A DNA stretch of 36,228 nucleotides from an uncultured beta proteobacterium (GTDB lineage: Bacteria > Pseudomonadota > Gammaproteobacteria > Burkholderiales > Burkholderiaceae), in assembly GCA_903875135.1 (NCBI GenBank), contig CAIQUZ010000010.1, forward strand, positions 1-36,228, read 5' to 3'. Below the pieces are notes generated by a model that searched no databases, was not told the origin of the DNA, and saw only the letters and a program-made list of their open reading frames with translations. Positions within the stretch are counted from its first letter, which is position 1. Each line of letters begins with the position of its first letter. The translations under genes were made by a program, and so were the position numbers. Of this stretch, positions 15,334-23,936 are shown one piece after another.

Positions 15334-16317
15334 ATGAAAAATACTCTTTCCTTACTAAAATTACTTTTAAGTCATGTCGTCCTGACGGTTTTTGTCACTC
15401 ATTCTGTTTGTGCGGCTGAGTTTCCAAAACACGCTCTTGAGATGGTGATTCCTTATGCAGCCGGTGGTTCTGCTGATGTTCTTGGTCGGGTAATTGCAGA
15501 TGAAATGGGAAAGATTTTAGGTCAAGGAGTTGTCGTTAATCTAAAGCCTGGTGCAGGCGGCAACATTGGCGCTGAATACGTCGCTAAGCTTGCGAAACCC
15601 GATGGGTACACTTTTTTATTTGCATCTGTCAGTTTGGCAACTAGCCCTAGCTTAACAAAGCTCAGTTTTGACCCGCAAAAAGATCTTCAAGCTATCGCTG
15701 GAGTCGGTACTATACCGAGCCTGATGCTGGTGTCTACTAACTCACCTTATAAATCACTTCCGGAATTTATTACTGCCGTCAAAGCCAATAAAATCCAAGC
15801 TAGTTTTGGCTCCTCTGGAAATAATACGGGTAGTCATCTAGTTGGTGAACTTCTAAAATCAGTGAGTGGGATTGAAATGACGCATGTTCCCTATAAGGGA
15901 AGTGGTGCTGTTTATCCTGACCTCATCGCTGGTCGAGTTACAACATTGATTGATGTAATGGGATCGTCCCTTTCACAGGTGCAGGGTGGTAGTGTTCGAG
16001 CAATCGGAATCACCTCCTTACAACGATCAAAATTATTGCCGGATGTTCCCACTTTTTCTGAACAAGGATTTCCAGGTTTTGAATTTGGAACCTGGTTTGG
16101 GTTTTTTGCGCCAGCTGATGTGCCTGCACCCATTGCTAAAAGACTAGAGGAAGCAATTCTTCAATCGCTAAAGACGGAAGCTGTCAAAGCTCGACTAGCC
16201 GCTGTAGGTACTACGCCACTTCCAGGGCCTGGTGCTGAATTTGAAAAATGGTTCCAGGCGGACATAGCGCGCTGGGCAAAACTTGTCAAAGAAGGCAAGC
16301 TAAAGCAATTAGATTAA
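15334..16317 (+). CDS. Bug/TctC-family periplasmic substrate-binding protein
   Basis: The 327-residue receptor has a signal peptide (1-27, cleavage after VCA), then FPKHALEMVIPYAAGGSADVLGR, LKPGAGGNIGAEYVAKLAKPD, VPYKGSGAVYPDLIAG and LPDVPTFSEQG. Upstream, TATAAT at 15322-15327 sits six bases before the ATG and no Shine-Dalgarno is visible. Either the gene is read from the glyoxalase transcript or it has a leaderless start; no matching -35 box is evident. Its stop codon lies inside the terminator hairpin at 16297-16329. Confidence 0.92.
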   Translation: MKNTLSLLKLLLSHVVLTVFVTHSVCAAEFPKHALEMVIPYAAGGSADVLGRVIADEMGKILGQGVVVNLKPGAGGNIGAEYVAKLAKPDGYTFLFASVSLATSPSLTKLSFDPQKDLQAIAGVGTIPSLMLVSTNSPYKSLPEFITAVKANKIQASFGSSGNNTGSHLVGELLKSVSGIEMTHVPYKGSGAVYPDLIAGRVTTLIDVMGSSLSQVQGGSVRAIGITSLQRSKLLPDVPTFSEQGFPGFEFGTWFGFFAPADVPAPIAKRLEEAILQSLKTEAVKARLAAVGTTPLPGPGAEFEKWFQADIARWAKLVKEGKLKQLD

Positions 16318-16329
16318 TTGCTTTAGCTT
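16297..16329. terminator. Perfect 15-bp hairpin at convergent gene ends, overlapping a stop codon
   Basis: AAGCTAAAGCAATTA (16297-16311) and TAATTGCTTTAGCTT (16315-16329) are exact reverse complements with a three-base loop GAT. The hairpin spans the last five Bug codons and its stop TAA. It lies between the Bug gene (plus) and the UbiD gene (minus), whose stop is nine bases on, so it probably terminates both. The T-run is only moderate on either side. Confidence 0.65.
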
Positions 16330-16337
16330 TCTTCAAT

Positions 16338-17945
16338 TTAAGTTGGTAACTTAGCGGCAAATTTAGAATTTTTCAAACATAATCTGCCACGCGAATCTTG
16401 CCAAAGCTTTCCTTCTGTATGTAAAAACCCAAATGCTCTCGCAATGGTAGGAAAATCATAATCAGAAAACTTTTCTGCAAGTTCAGAATAATAGGTGGGA
16501 ACAGGTTCAATCACAGCAATGATTTTTTCTGCTAACTCTAGATAGCTATCTGGTCCAGAAATAACCACTTGATCTGCTTTACCAGAGGCATAATCAGCAA
16601 TCTTGGCTCGCTCAGCATAGGCGTAAGAAATTCTTTCAAATCTCTCTTTTGGAATTCCCTCACCAATCGTGGCATCTATTCCGACCTTAGCTCCTGTTGG
16701 CACTTGACCATGCGTAATATACAAACTTGGGTCTAGTGGTTTGGCCCTTGCACCAGGAATAATAATCACATCTCGATCCCCCTGAACACGAGTAGCAATA
16801 GCCCACTCCACTTCCGTCGGATTAAAAACATCAATATCATCATCCACAATCACAATGTGCTTGAGATCCATGACAGATAGGGCGGCTAATAAAGCATTCT
16901 TGCCTTCACCAGCTTGTTTTTTGATAGATATCACTGCATGCCAAAAAGCTCTACCACCTAAAGTGACATTAATGTCTTTAACCTGAATTCCAGCAGTTTT
17001 TAAGGCCTGACGAATTGACTGATAACGAGTAGGCGCCGCTAACCAGGTGTTTTCCCATGGCATGTGCAAGAAATAAAACATCGGATTTTTTCGCATCATG
17101 ATTGCTTTAATCTTTACCACGGGATTCCAATGCAATCCACCCATGAGCCCCGTAAATTCTCCAAAGCGCCCCTCTGGCTGAGTCCAACCAACAGGCAAAA
17201 TCTCACCTTCTAAAACGATTTCGCTATCGGCGATATAAGGCATATCAATGGTTTTACAATTTCCTAAATTGACTGGACCGCCACGTATCCCGCCGGCAAT
17301 GCTCATTTCATCAACCCCAATTGGTGCTCTAAATCCTGCACCCAAGACTTCCATCGGGTGAGTACCAATAGAGATTGATATTGGACAAGGACGGCCTGCC
17401 TCAAAAGCCCGCTGCGCAAACATTCGCATATTATTAGGAGTCACAATATCAATCCCTGTCAGATTTTTTTCTTTGACAATGAATCGATATACTCCTGTAT
17501 TGATTCCGTATTCAGGATCCTTGGCAATCACGACTCCAGCCGTAATCATCGGACCACCATCAAATACAGAACTCATCGGAATCGGCAATTTAAATAAATC
17601 AACTTCATCACCCGTCCAAATAATTTCCTCGGTCGAGGAAGTACTCACTCGGTTTGGGGCAATCGGGTGACTAATACCCTTTTGTAATTTATCTTCAATT
17701 TCTCTAAATGTTGAGCACCCTACTGACATCACTGCTCTTTTTTGTGTTCTTACAATGCCTGATAAAACAGGTATGTCGTATCCGATAACATGATGGAATA
17801 AAATAGCCTTGTCGGATTGATCAACTAAAGTAGCAATATGCCGAATATCAATCGCCTGATGTAAATCAATCAATTCACCTTCCTGCCTTAAACGCTCCGT
17901 AAATTGGCGTAAATCCTCTGTAAATGGGACGGTTGTTTGACTCAT
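16338..17945 (-). CDS. UbiD-family prenylated-FMN decarboxylase
   Basis: The 535-residue protein has the UbiD fold. The prFMN site is indicated by NTGVYRF (149-155). The catalytic triad Arg154, Glu258 and Glu263 (TQPEGRFGEFTG) matches Arg173, Glu277 and Glu282 of fungal Fdc1. EIVLEGEILPVG (242-253) and MPWENTWLAAPTRY are also typical. It reversibly decarboxylates an unsaturated, aromatic or heteroaromatic acid using prenylated FMN. No ubiX flavin prenyltransferase is in this window, so cofactor must come from elsewhere in the genome. The neighbours, two Bug receptors (one ending nine bases beyond the hairpin, the other 27 bases downstream of this gene's start on the same strand side), suggest degradation of an imported acid rather than ubiquinone synthesis. 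Confidence 0.92.
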   Translation of the reverse strand: MSQTTVPFTEDLRQFTERLRQEGELIDLHQAIDIRHIATLVDQSDKAILFHHVIGYDIPVLSGIVRTQKRAVMSVGCSTFREIEDKLQKGISHPIAPNRVSTSSTEEIIWTGDEVDLFKLPIPMSSVFDGGPMITAGVVIAKDPEYGINTGVYRFIVKEKNLTGIDIVTPNNMRMFAQRAFEAGRPCPISISIGTHPMEVLGAGFRAPIGVDEMSIAGGIRGGPVNLGNCKTIDMPYIADSEIVLEGEILPVGWTQPEGRFGEFTGLMGGLHWNPVVKIKAIMMRKNPMFYFLHMPWENTWLAAPTRYQSIRQALKTAGIQVKDINVTLGGRAFWHAVISIKKQAGEGKNALLAALSVMDLKHIVIVDDDIDVFNPTEVEWAIATRVQGDRDVIIIPGARAKPLDPSLYITHGQVPTGAKVGIDATIGEGIPKERFERISYAYAERAKIADYASGKADQVVISGPDSYLELAEKIIAVIEPVPTYYSELAEKFSDYDFPTIARAFGFLHTEGKLWQDSRGRLCLKNSKFAAKLPT

Positions 17946-17972
17946 AATTTTCTTTCTTCCATGATTTGCTGA

Positions 17973-18968
17973 TTATTCAATTTTTGCACCAGATTCTTTT
18001 ACTATCTTTGCCCATCTTACCAACTCCTGTTGAACAAACTCATCAAACTGCTTATCGTTCATTGGCATCGAAGTCCCACCCTCAAGTCTTAATGACTCTA
18101 AAAACTCTGGTGTTTGTATGATTTTAGAAATTGCATTACTCAAATAGGATTTTATATCCCCAGGGGTTGCACTTGGAACAACAACTCCGACCCATGAACT
18201 AATATCAAAATTCAGTAAGCCACTTTCTGATAAGGTAGGGACATTAGGCAACAGCGCTGCACGTTTTTTAGTTGTCACAGCTAAGGCATTGAGCTTCCCC
18301 GCTTTAATATACTGAATCACTGATGGTAATGAAGCAAACATAATAGAAACTTGACCGCTTAATGTATCCATTACAGCAGGTCCAGTCCCTTTATAGGGGA
18401 TATGGGTAATTCGAGTACCGGTTTCTATTTTAAAAGCCTCGGCAGCTAGGTGGGCCCCGCCTCCAGCACCACCAGACGCATAATTTAATCCATCTGGATT
18501 GGCTTTTGCACTTGCGATTAGCTGGCTTACTTGTGTAAATTTTGTCTTTGGATGAGCGACTAATACCAGCGGGTAACTAGCCAATCCGGCCACGCCATAT
18601 AAATCTTTTCCAAAATCATAAGGAACCTTCGCAAGCATACTATTTGCGGCAACCACTCCTGAAGGCAATATCATGACGGTATAACCATCTGCGGGTGAGT
18701 TCACTACGAAATTGGTGCCAATGATTCCATTCGCACCATATTTATTTTCCACAATGACAGCTTGCTTTGTCATTTCGGTAAGTTTTTCTGCCAACAAGCG
18801 AGCAATCTGATCTGCTTGTCCGCCAGGAGGGTATGGAACAATCAATCGAATCGGGCGATTGGGATATGTCGCCGAGTACGCAGTTTGAGTCAGGTAAAGA
18901 CTCAAACTAAATAGTGAAATGAAACAAATTAATTGAAGGCATCGTCTTAATGGATATTGCATATTCAT
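17973..18968 (-). CDS. Bug/TctC-family periplasmic substrate-binding protein
   Basis: The 331-residue receptor has a long signal peptide (about 1-33, ending AYSA), then TYPNRPIRLIVPYPPGGQADQIAR, VENKYGANGIIGTNFV, IPYKGTGPAVMDTLSG and LPNVPTLSESG. AAGGA upstream could serve either the ATG used here or the in-frame ATG two codons on (18962). It is 27 bases upstream of the UbiD gene on the same strand, so it is the best candidate receptor for that decarboxylase's substrate. Confidence 0.92.
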   Translation of the reverse strand: MNMQYPLRRCLQLICFISLFSLSLYLTQTAYSATYPNRPIRLIVPYPPGGQADQIARLLAEKLTEMTKQAVIVENKYGANGIIGTNFVVNSPADGYTVMILPSGVVAANSMLAKVPYDFGKDLYGVAGLASYPLVLVAHPKTKFTQVSQLIASAKANPDGLNYASGGAGGGAHLAAEAFKIETGTRITHIPYKGTGPAVMDTLSGQVSIMFASLPSVIQYIKAGKLNALAVTTKKRAALLPNVPTLSESGLLNFDISSWVGVVVPSATPGDIKSYLSNAISKIIQTPEFLESLRLEGGTSMPMNDKQFDEFVQQELVRWAKIVKESGAKIE

Positions 18969-19066
18969 TTTCCTTGTTCATACAAAATGATGAAAGCTAC
19001 CTATTGCAATATAGCCCTACTCTTTCATCAATTTTTTCTGTAAGCCCAACTATAGTGCGAGAACTA

Positions 19067-19537
19067 TCAAATGAGGTTTAAAGGAAGTGCTGTCGTATAT
19101 TTAATTTGTTCCATTGCAAAACTTGAACTAATATCCAAAATATCTGCAATCTTAATTAACTTTTTATAAACCGCATCATAACCAGCAATATCTGGCACAA
19201 CGACACGCAGCAAATAATCCACTTCTCCACTCATTCGATAAAACTCTAAAACCTCTGGAATCTCCATAACTGCAACACGAAACTTCTCTAACCAAGTCGG
19301 ATTATGACCACTCGTCTTGATCGATACAAAAACTGTCACGCCTAAATTTAACATGTTGGCATCTAATAAAGCCACCCTTTTACGAATATAACCCGCCCTC
19401 TCCAAGGATTGAATTCTTCGCCAACATGGTGTTGAAGATATGCCAACTTTTTCAGAAATGGCAGAAACAGAAAGAGTGCTATCTTGCTGTAAAATATTTA
19501 AAATGTGAAAATCTATTCTATCTAGCTTCATATTCAT
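19067..19537 (-). CDS. Lrp/AsnC-family transcriptional regulator
   Basis: The 156-residue protein has an N-terminal helix-turn-helix (LDRIDFHILNILQQDSTL followed by SVSAISEKVGIS and CWRRIQSLERAGYI, about 4-55) and a C-terminal RAM ligand-binding domain (SGEVDYLLRVVVPDIAGYDAVYKK). Length is standard. It is transcribed away from the operon starting at 19737, and the shared 199-base gap is very AT-rich with repeated TATTCT elements, so control of the oxidoreductase/thioesterase/ligase operon is likely. Lrp-type proteins usually sense an amino acid; the PLP enzyme at the end of the operon is consistent with that. Confidence 0.93.
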   Translation of the reverse strand: MNMKLDRIDFHILNILQQDSTLSVSAISEKVGISSTPCWRRIQSLERAGYIRKRVALLDANMLNLGVTVFVSIKTSGHNPTWLEKFRVAVMEIPEVLEFYRMSGEVDYLLRVVVPDIAGYDAVYKKLIKIADILDISSSFAMEQIKYTTALPLNLI

Positions 19538-19736
19538 AGCATATTATTCTATTTATATTCTATATATTTGATAAATTTAATAATATATTCTTTTCAAATC
19601 ACTGTAAAATAAAATCTCAAAAATCATTATCAATGCAGCACTTAAAAGTAAAAGTGATATAAATTTAAAGTATGTTAAAACTCTTTTAGAGTAAGCAATT
19701 ATTCAATTATCTCAATAAAAATCCAGGGAAATAGTT
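19538..19736. promoter_or_regulatory. AT-rich divergent control region between lrp-like gene and the 19737 operon
   Basis: The region is dominated by A and T, with TATTCT-containing repeats near 19544-19560 and 19586-19591, the kind of degenerate sequence Lrp/AsnC proteins bind. A small hairpin with arms ACTCT/AGAGT lies near 19679-19693 without a T run. AGGGA before 19737 is the ribosome site of the oxidoreductase. No clear promoter boxes could be fixed. Confidence 0.3.
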
Positions 19737-20741
19737 ATGAAAGCATTAGTTCTATTGCAACATGGTGGCTTAGAAAACCTTCAATATGTCACAGATCATC
19801 CTATGCCACAAGTTACCGATGGACATGTCGTGATTAAAGTTGGTGCGTCATCTTTTAATTATCATGATGCTTTTACAGTCAAGGGGATGCCTGGCATTAA
19901 AGTGCCACTACCAGTTGTTATTGGATTAGATTTTGCCGGGGAAGTTTCAGAAATTGGCGCGAATGTGGAAGGTTGGAAGGTTGGCGACCGTGTTCTGGTG
20001 AATCCTTTAAATAAAACAAAAGGACTCATGGGCGAAATGCTAGACGGCGGAATGGCTGAATATTGCCTCGTCAGCGCAGATCAACTCATCAAAATGCCGG
20101 ATAACGTCTCATTTGCAGACGCCGCTTCATTGCCAGTTGCTTATGGCACAGCACACCGTATGTTAATCACACATAACACCATCAAAAAAGGTGACCGTGT
20201 ATTAATCTTAGGCGCCTCAGGTGGCGTTGGTACGGGCTGCGTGATTCTGGCCAAACAATTAGGTGCAGAAGTAATTGCTTGTGCTAGTAGCGAAGATAAA
20301 TTAACGAAGCTTAAAGAAATTGGCGCTGATGAAGTGATTAATTACAAAGAAGTTGACTTCTCAAAGTGGGCCGTTGAAAAGTATGGCAAGCCACAACGTA
20401 GAACCTATGAAGGCGGTGTAGATGTTGTTATCAACTTTACCGGTGGTGATACTTGGGTCCCATCGTTACGCTGCTTAAAGCGTGGCGGCAAACTCCTAGT
20501 TTGTGGAGCAACTGCGGGTCATGACCCGAAAGAAGACTTACGCTATATCTGGAGCTTTGAATTACAAGTCATCGGTTCAAATAGTTTTTATATTGAAAAC
20601 CTTACAGCATTGATGGATATGATCTCCAAAGGTGAAATTAAACCAATGATCGATAAAGTCCTACCGTTATCAGAGGCTAAAGAAGGATTACGTTTAATTC
20701 AAGACCGTGAAGTGATCGGTAAAGTTGTTGTTACTCCCTAA
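19737..20741 (+). CDS. Zinc-free MDR-family NAD(P)H oxidoreductase (quinone reductase/enoyl reductase-like)
   Basis: The 334-residue protein is a medium-chain dehydrogenase/reductase with a GroES-like N-terminal part and the nucleotide loop LGASGGVGTG (158-167). The residues that bind catalytic zinc in alcohol dehydrogenases are missing: the Cys position is in FNYHDAF (40-46) and the usual GHE motif reads GLDFAG (63-68). The structural-zinc four-Cys loop is also absent. It is therefore more likely a quinone oxidoreductase or acryloyl/crotonyl-CoA-type reductase than an alcohol dehydrogenase. It begins an operon with a thioesterase (54-base gap) and acyl-CoA ligase, which favours an acyl-CoA or related substrate. 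Confidence 0.88.
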   Translation: MKALVLLQHGGLENLQYVTDHPMPQVTDGHVVIKVGASSFNYHDAFTVKGMPGIKVPLPVVIGLDFAGEVSEIGANVEGWKVGDRVLVNPLNKTKGLMGEMLDGGMAEYCLVSADQLIKMPDNVSFADAASLPVAYGTAHRMLITHNTIKKGDRVLILGASGGVGTGCVILAKQLGAEVIACASSEDKLTKLKEIGADEVINYKEVDFSKWAVEKYGKPQRRTYEGGVDVVINFTGGDTWVPSLRCLKRGGKLLVCGATAGHDPKEDLRYIWSFELQVIGSNSFYIENLTALMDMISKGEIKPMIDKVLPLSEAKEGLRLIQDREVIGKVVVTP

Positions 20742-20795
20742 TAACAACGAATTAACTTTTCATCTCCAGTTTAAAAAATATAAAGGGTTATTGAT

Positions 20796-21227
20796 ATGTC
20801 CAATGAAATGATTACCGCTGCAGAAGTAGAAGCAAAATTAACTAGAGGTCCTTTTCATCAATGGTTAGGAATTAAAGTCCTCTCCGTGAAAGAAGGCGAA
20901 ATCGAAATACAAGCAACTTGGCGAGAAGAGTGGGTTGTGAACCCCGATCGTAAATATACACATGGTGGTATTTTGGCCGCCCTGGTCGATTTAACTGCTG
21001 ACTGGGCCTTAGTCTCTAAGACTGGTCGCGGTGTTCCGACAATTGATATACGCGTTGACTATCACCGTGCGGCAATGCCAGGTAACTTAATTGCTAAAGG
21101 CAAAGTGATTAAATTTGGAAGTCAAATCAGCGTTGCTGAAGCAATGGTATTTGATATGGATGGTAATTTATGCGCTAGCGGAAGAGGTGTTTATTCAACA
21201 GCGCCACCACCTCCCCCAAAAGCTTAA
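20796..21227 (+). CDS. PaaI-type hot-dog thioesterase
   Basis: The 143-residue protein has the PaaI/hotdog core HGGILAALVDLTADWAL, with Asp in the helix as the expected catalytic residue, followed by VPTIDIRVDYHRAA. These enzymes hydrolyse acyl-CoA thioesters, often aromatic or dead-end intermediates. It sits 54 bases after the oxidoreductase and 45 before the ligase. A thioesterase beside a ligase may recycle CoA or proofread. The C-terminal tail is a run of Pro residues (PPPPPPKA), which is unusual for the family but short. Confidence 0.85.
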   Translation: MSNEMITAAEVEAKLTRGPFHQWLGIKVLSVKEGEIEIQATWREEWVVNPDRKYTHGGILAALVDLTADWALVSKTGRGVPTIDIRVDYHRAAMPGNLIAKGKVIKFGSQISVAEAMVFDMDGNLCASGRGVYSTAPPPPPKA

Positions 21228-21272
21228 TTGAAAAGACCCTTCTTGCAGGTAATGACCATCTTATAGAAAAAT

Positions 21273-22841
21273 ATGGGCGATTTTGATCATTTCCTCGAAC
21301 CATTCAATCTCAATAATCTTGGAGATCTATTTCGTCGTGACTTAGATCTTCATAAGATTGCTTTAATTGACCTCGATGCGAACAATCAACCACGCGAGTT
21401 TTCTTTTGCTGATTTAGATGCATTAGCCAACGCAGTTGCTAGAGGCTTGGGGCGCTTTGCTTTAGAACGAGGTAGTCGTGTTGCTATCATTGCCCTCAAT
21501 AGCGCTGAATACGTTGCTACTTTTTTGGGAGTTATGCGGGCTGGATTAGTAGTCGTTCCAGTTAATTCAAAATTTCCCCCAGCCATGGTTGATTTTGTTT
21601 TAACAGACTCCGATGCGCAACTCGTTTTTTGCGACTCTCTCAATGAGCCCCTCATTCCATCGCCTTTACCTAGAGTAGTTTTTAATCATGAGGATAAAAA
21701 GGCGTCTTCCTCTTTTTATCAATTCTTAGACCACGGTCCATTTGAAATCATTCATCCCGAAAAAGATGAATTAGCTATGCTTTTGTATACCTCAGGATCT
21801 ACCGGAAAACCAAAAGGTGTCAAACTTTCACATGCCAGCCATATTTGGGTGGCCAAAACACGACTAGGAAATAATGACTGGTCAAGACATCGCTATCTTG
21901 TTGCTGCACCGCTCTACCATATGAATGCGCAAGCAATGACGATGCTTAATATTTTGGCACATGCAACGACAGTTCTCATGCCTCAATTTAATGCTCGTCA
22001 ATATATTAAAGCTATCGAAACTTTTCATTGCACCTGGCTGACGGCCGTTCCGCCAATGATTGCGATGATGTTACAAGAAAAAGATCTCATCGAACAAACT
22101 GATCTATCTTCTGTTGAATTTTTAAGAATGGGCTCAGCGCCAGTTTCTCCAAGTTTGTTAGAAGCTATACATAGCGTGTTTCCGAAGACACAAGTTATTA
22201 ATGCCTTTGGCACAACGGAAGGTAGTCCAGTGATGTTTGGTCCGCATCCGAAAGGGCTCCCCTTACCCCTTCTCTGCGCTGGTTACCCCCACTCTGAAGT
22301 AAACATTCGGCTCATGAATGAAAATGGAAAAGAATCGGATCAGGGGGTTTTACAAATCAAATCTCCAGGTATCATGCTGGGCTACCATAAACCAGAAGGC
22401 CGTAACCCACCGATAAAAGACCCTTTTACTGAAGATGGTTTTTATAGTACAGGTGACATGTTCAAGCGCGATCAACAAGGCTTTTATTTTTTTATTGGCC
22501 GCTCTGATGACATGTTTGTTTGTGGCGGTGAAAATATTTACCCAGCGGAAGTGGAGCGTTTAATTGAATCTCATCCAGATGTTGCACAAGCTGTGGTAAT
22601 TGCAGTAGATGATGATATTAAGGGACAAAAACCCATTGCTTTCGTCGTTAAAAGACCACACACGCAAGTAAGTGCTAGCGAACTTAAAACCTATTGCTTA
22701 ACGAATGCTCCAGCGTATCAACATCCTAGGTGGATCTGGTTTTTGGATGAACTTCCTCTAGCCAGCACAAATAAAGTTGATCGGTCATTTCTAAAAAAAG
22801 AGGCCCTTCAACGAATAAAATCTTCTGAGAATAATGTCTAA
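21273..22841 (+). CDS. AMP-forming acyl-CoA synthetase (class I adenylate-forming enzyme)
   Basis: The 522-residue protein has all family motifs: P-loop-like TSGSTGKPKG (173-182), NAFGTTEGSP (near 310), the YSTGDMF motif with the ribose-binding Asp, GGENIYPAEVE (hinge and A8 region), and a C-terminal catalytic Lys candidate in TNKVDRSFL. It activates a carboxylic acid as acyl-AMP and transfers it to CoA. It resembles the medium-chain and aromatic acid ligases, but the acid cannot be predicted. The gene overlaps the following PLP enzyme by eight bases, so the two are translationally coupled. Confidence 0.92.
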   Translation: MGDFDHFLEPFNLNNLGDLFRRDLDLHKIALIDLDANNQPREFSFADLDALANAVARGLGRFALERGSRVAIIALNSAEYVATFLGVMRAGLVVVPVNSKFPPAMVDFVLTDSDAQLVFCDSLNEPLIPSPLPRVVFNHEDKKASSSFYQFLDHGPFEIIHPEKDELAMLLYTSGSTGKPKGVKLSHASHIWVAKTRLGNNDWSRHRYLVAAPLYHMNAQAMTMLNILAHATTVLMPQFNARQYIKAIETFHCTWLTAVPPMIAMMLQEKDLIEQTDLSSVEFLRMGSAPVSPSLLEAIHSVFPKTQVINAFGTTEGSPVMFGPHPKGLPLPLLCAGYPHSEVNIRLMNENGKESDQGVLQIKSPGIMLGYHKPEGRNPPIKDPFTEDGFYSTGDMFKRDQQGFYFFIGRSDDMFVCGGENIYPAEVERLIESHPDVAQAVVIAVDDDIKGQKPIAFVVKRPHTQVSASELKTYCLTNAPAYQHPRWIWFLDELPLASTNKVDRSFLKKEALQRIKSSENNV

Positions 22842-23904
22842 ACTTACAGCCCATAAAGATTGGCTTTATGAAGCAATACTTCGTATCGAGGCTGATTTTT
22901 GTCGGAGTGTTGACACTCATTTAATTCCTCTTAAAATTCCCTCATTCTCTGCCCATGGCATCGACCTATATTTAAAAGATGAATCTACCCACCCTACAGG
23001 TAGCCTTAAACACCGTCTAGCACGATCTTTATTTTTATATGCCCTTTGTAACAATTGGCTATGTGAAGGCAAAACTGTTATCGAAGCTTCTAGTGGTTCT
23101 ACGGCAATTAGTGAGGCCTACTTTGCTAATTTAATTGGTTTACCTTTTATTGCTGTTATGCCCAAGTCAACGTCATCAGAAAAAATTGAGCGCGTAAAAT
23201 TCTATGGCGGTACCTGTCATTTGGTGGACTCTTCTATCGAAATGTATACGCGAGCGAAAGAGTTGGCCATTGAGGTGGATGGGCACTATATGGATCAATT
23301 TACCTATGCTGAAAGAGCTACCGACTGGCGAGGTAATAATAATATTGCCCAAAGTATCTTTGCACAAATGGCTTTAGAAAGAAACCCGATTCCCCAATGG
23401 ATTGTGATGGGAGCAGGCACTGGCGGTACCTGTGCCACAATTGGTCGCTTTATACGTTATCAACGCTACTCATCTCAAATTTGTGTTGCCGACCCCGAGG
23501 GTTCTGTCTTTTTAGATTACTTCAAGACTAAAAACCCTCATCTAACATCAAATGGTTCCCGAATCGAGGGGATCGGCCGACCTCGTCCAGAAGCAAGTTT
23601 TATTCCCTCCCTCATCGACCATATGATTCGGGTTAAGGATATAGACTCCATCTCGGCGATGAGAATACTGTCCGACCTCCTAGGGCGAAAAGTGGGTCCA
23701 TCAACCGGTACCAACTTCATTGCCATGCTAGAACTTGCAAAAGATCTGAAAGAAAAAAATATACACGGATCCATCCTCAGTTTGCTTTGCGATAGCGGTG
23801 ATCGCTATCTCAATAATTATCACAATCCAGATTGGATTCAGGAAAATTTTGGTGACTGTACTGCAGCTACCAAATATTTATATCAATTAATGGAAGTCAA
23901 TTAG
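22834..23904 (+). CDS. Fold-type II PLP enzyme, cysteine synthase/cysteine desulfhydrase (Cds1)-like
   Basis: The 356-residue protein is a beta-family PLP enzyme. Lys59 in HPTGSLKHR (53-61) is the Schiff-base Lys, EASSGSTAIS (84-93) binds the substrate carboxylate, and MGAGTGGTCATIG binds the PLP phosphate. It resembles the actinobacterial cysteine desulfhydrase Cds1 group more than classical CysK/CysM. Release of sulfide, ammonia and pyruvate from cysteine is possible, but the coupling to an acyl-CoA ligase leaves room for another amino acid substrate, such as a beta-substituted one. The start overlaps the ligase gene by eight bases. It ends the operon and converges with the gene at 23937. 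Confidence 0.82.
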   Translation: MSKLTAHKDWLYEAILRIEADFCRSVDTHLIPLKIPSFSAHGIDLYLKDESTHPTGSLKHRLARSLFLYALCNNWLCEGKTVIEASSGSTAISEAYFANLIGLPFIAVMPKSTSSEKIERVKFYGGTCHLVDSSIEMYTRAKELAIEVDGHYMDQFTYAERATDWRGNNNIAQSIFAQMALERNPIPQWIVMGAGTGGTCATIGRFIRYQRYSSQICVADPEGSVFLDYFKTKNPHLTSNGSRIEGIGRPRPEASFIPSLIDHMIRVKDIDSISAMRILSDLLGRKVGPSTGTNFIAMLELAKDLKEKNIHGSILSLLCDSGDRYLNNYHNPDWIQENFGDCTAATKYLYQLMEVN

Positions 23905-23936
23905 TACATCTTCAATCCATACTCACCACTATCATT

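Noticed and set aside
19679..19693. ACTCT/AGAGT hairpin upstream of the oxidoreductase as an attenuator or riboswitch
   Set aside because: The stem is five base pairs with no T-run and no conserved aptamer-like sequence.
19737..20741. Zinc-dependent alcohol dehydrogenase
   Set aside because: Both catalytic-zinc ligand positions and the structural Cys loop are absent.
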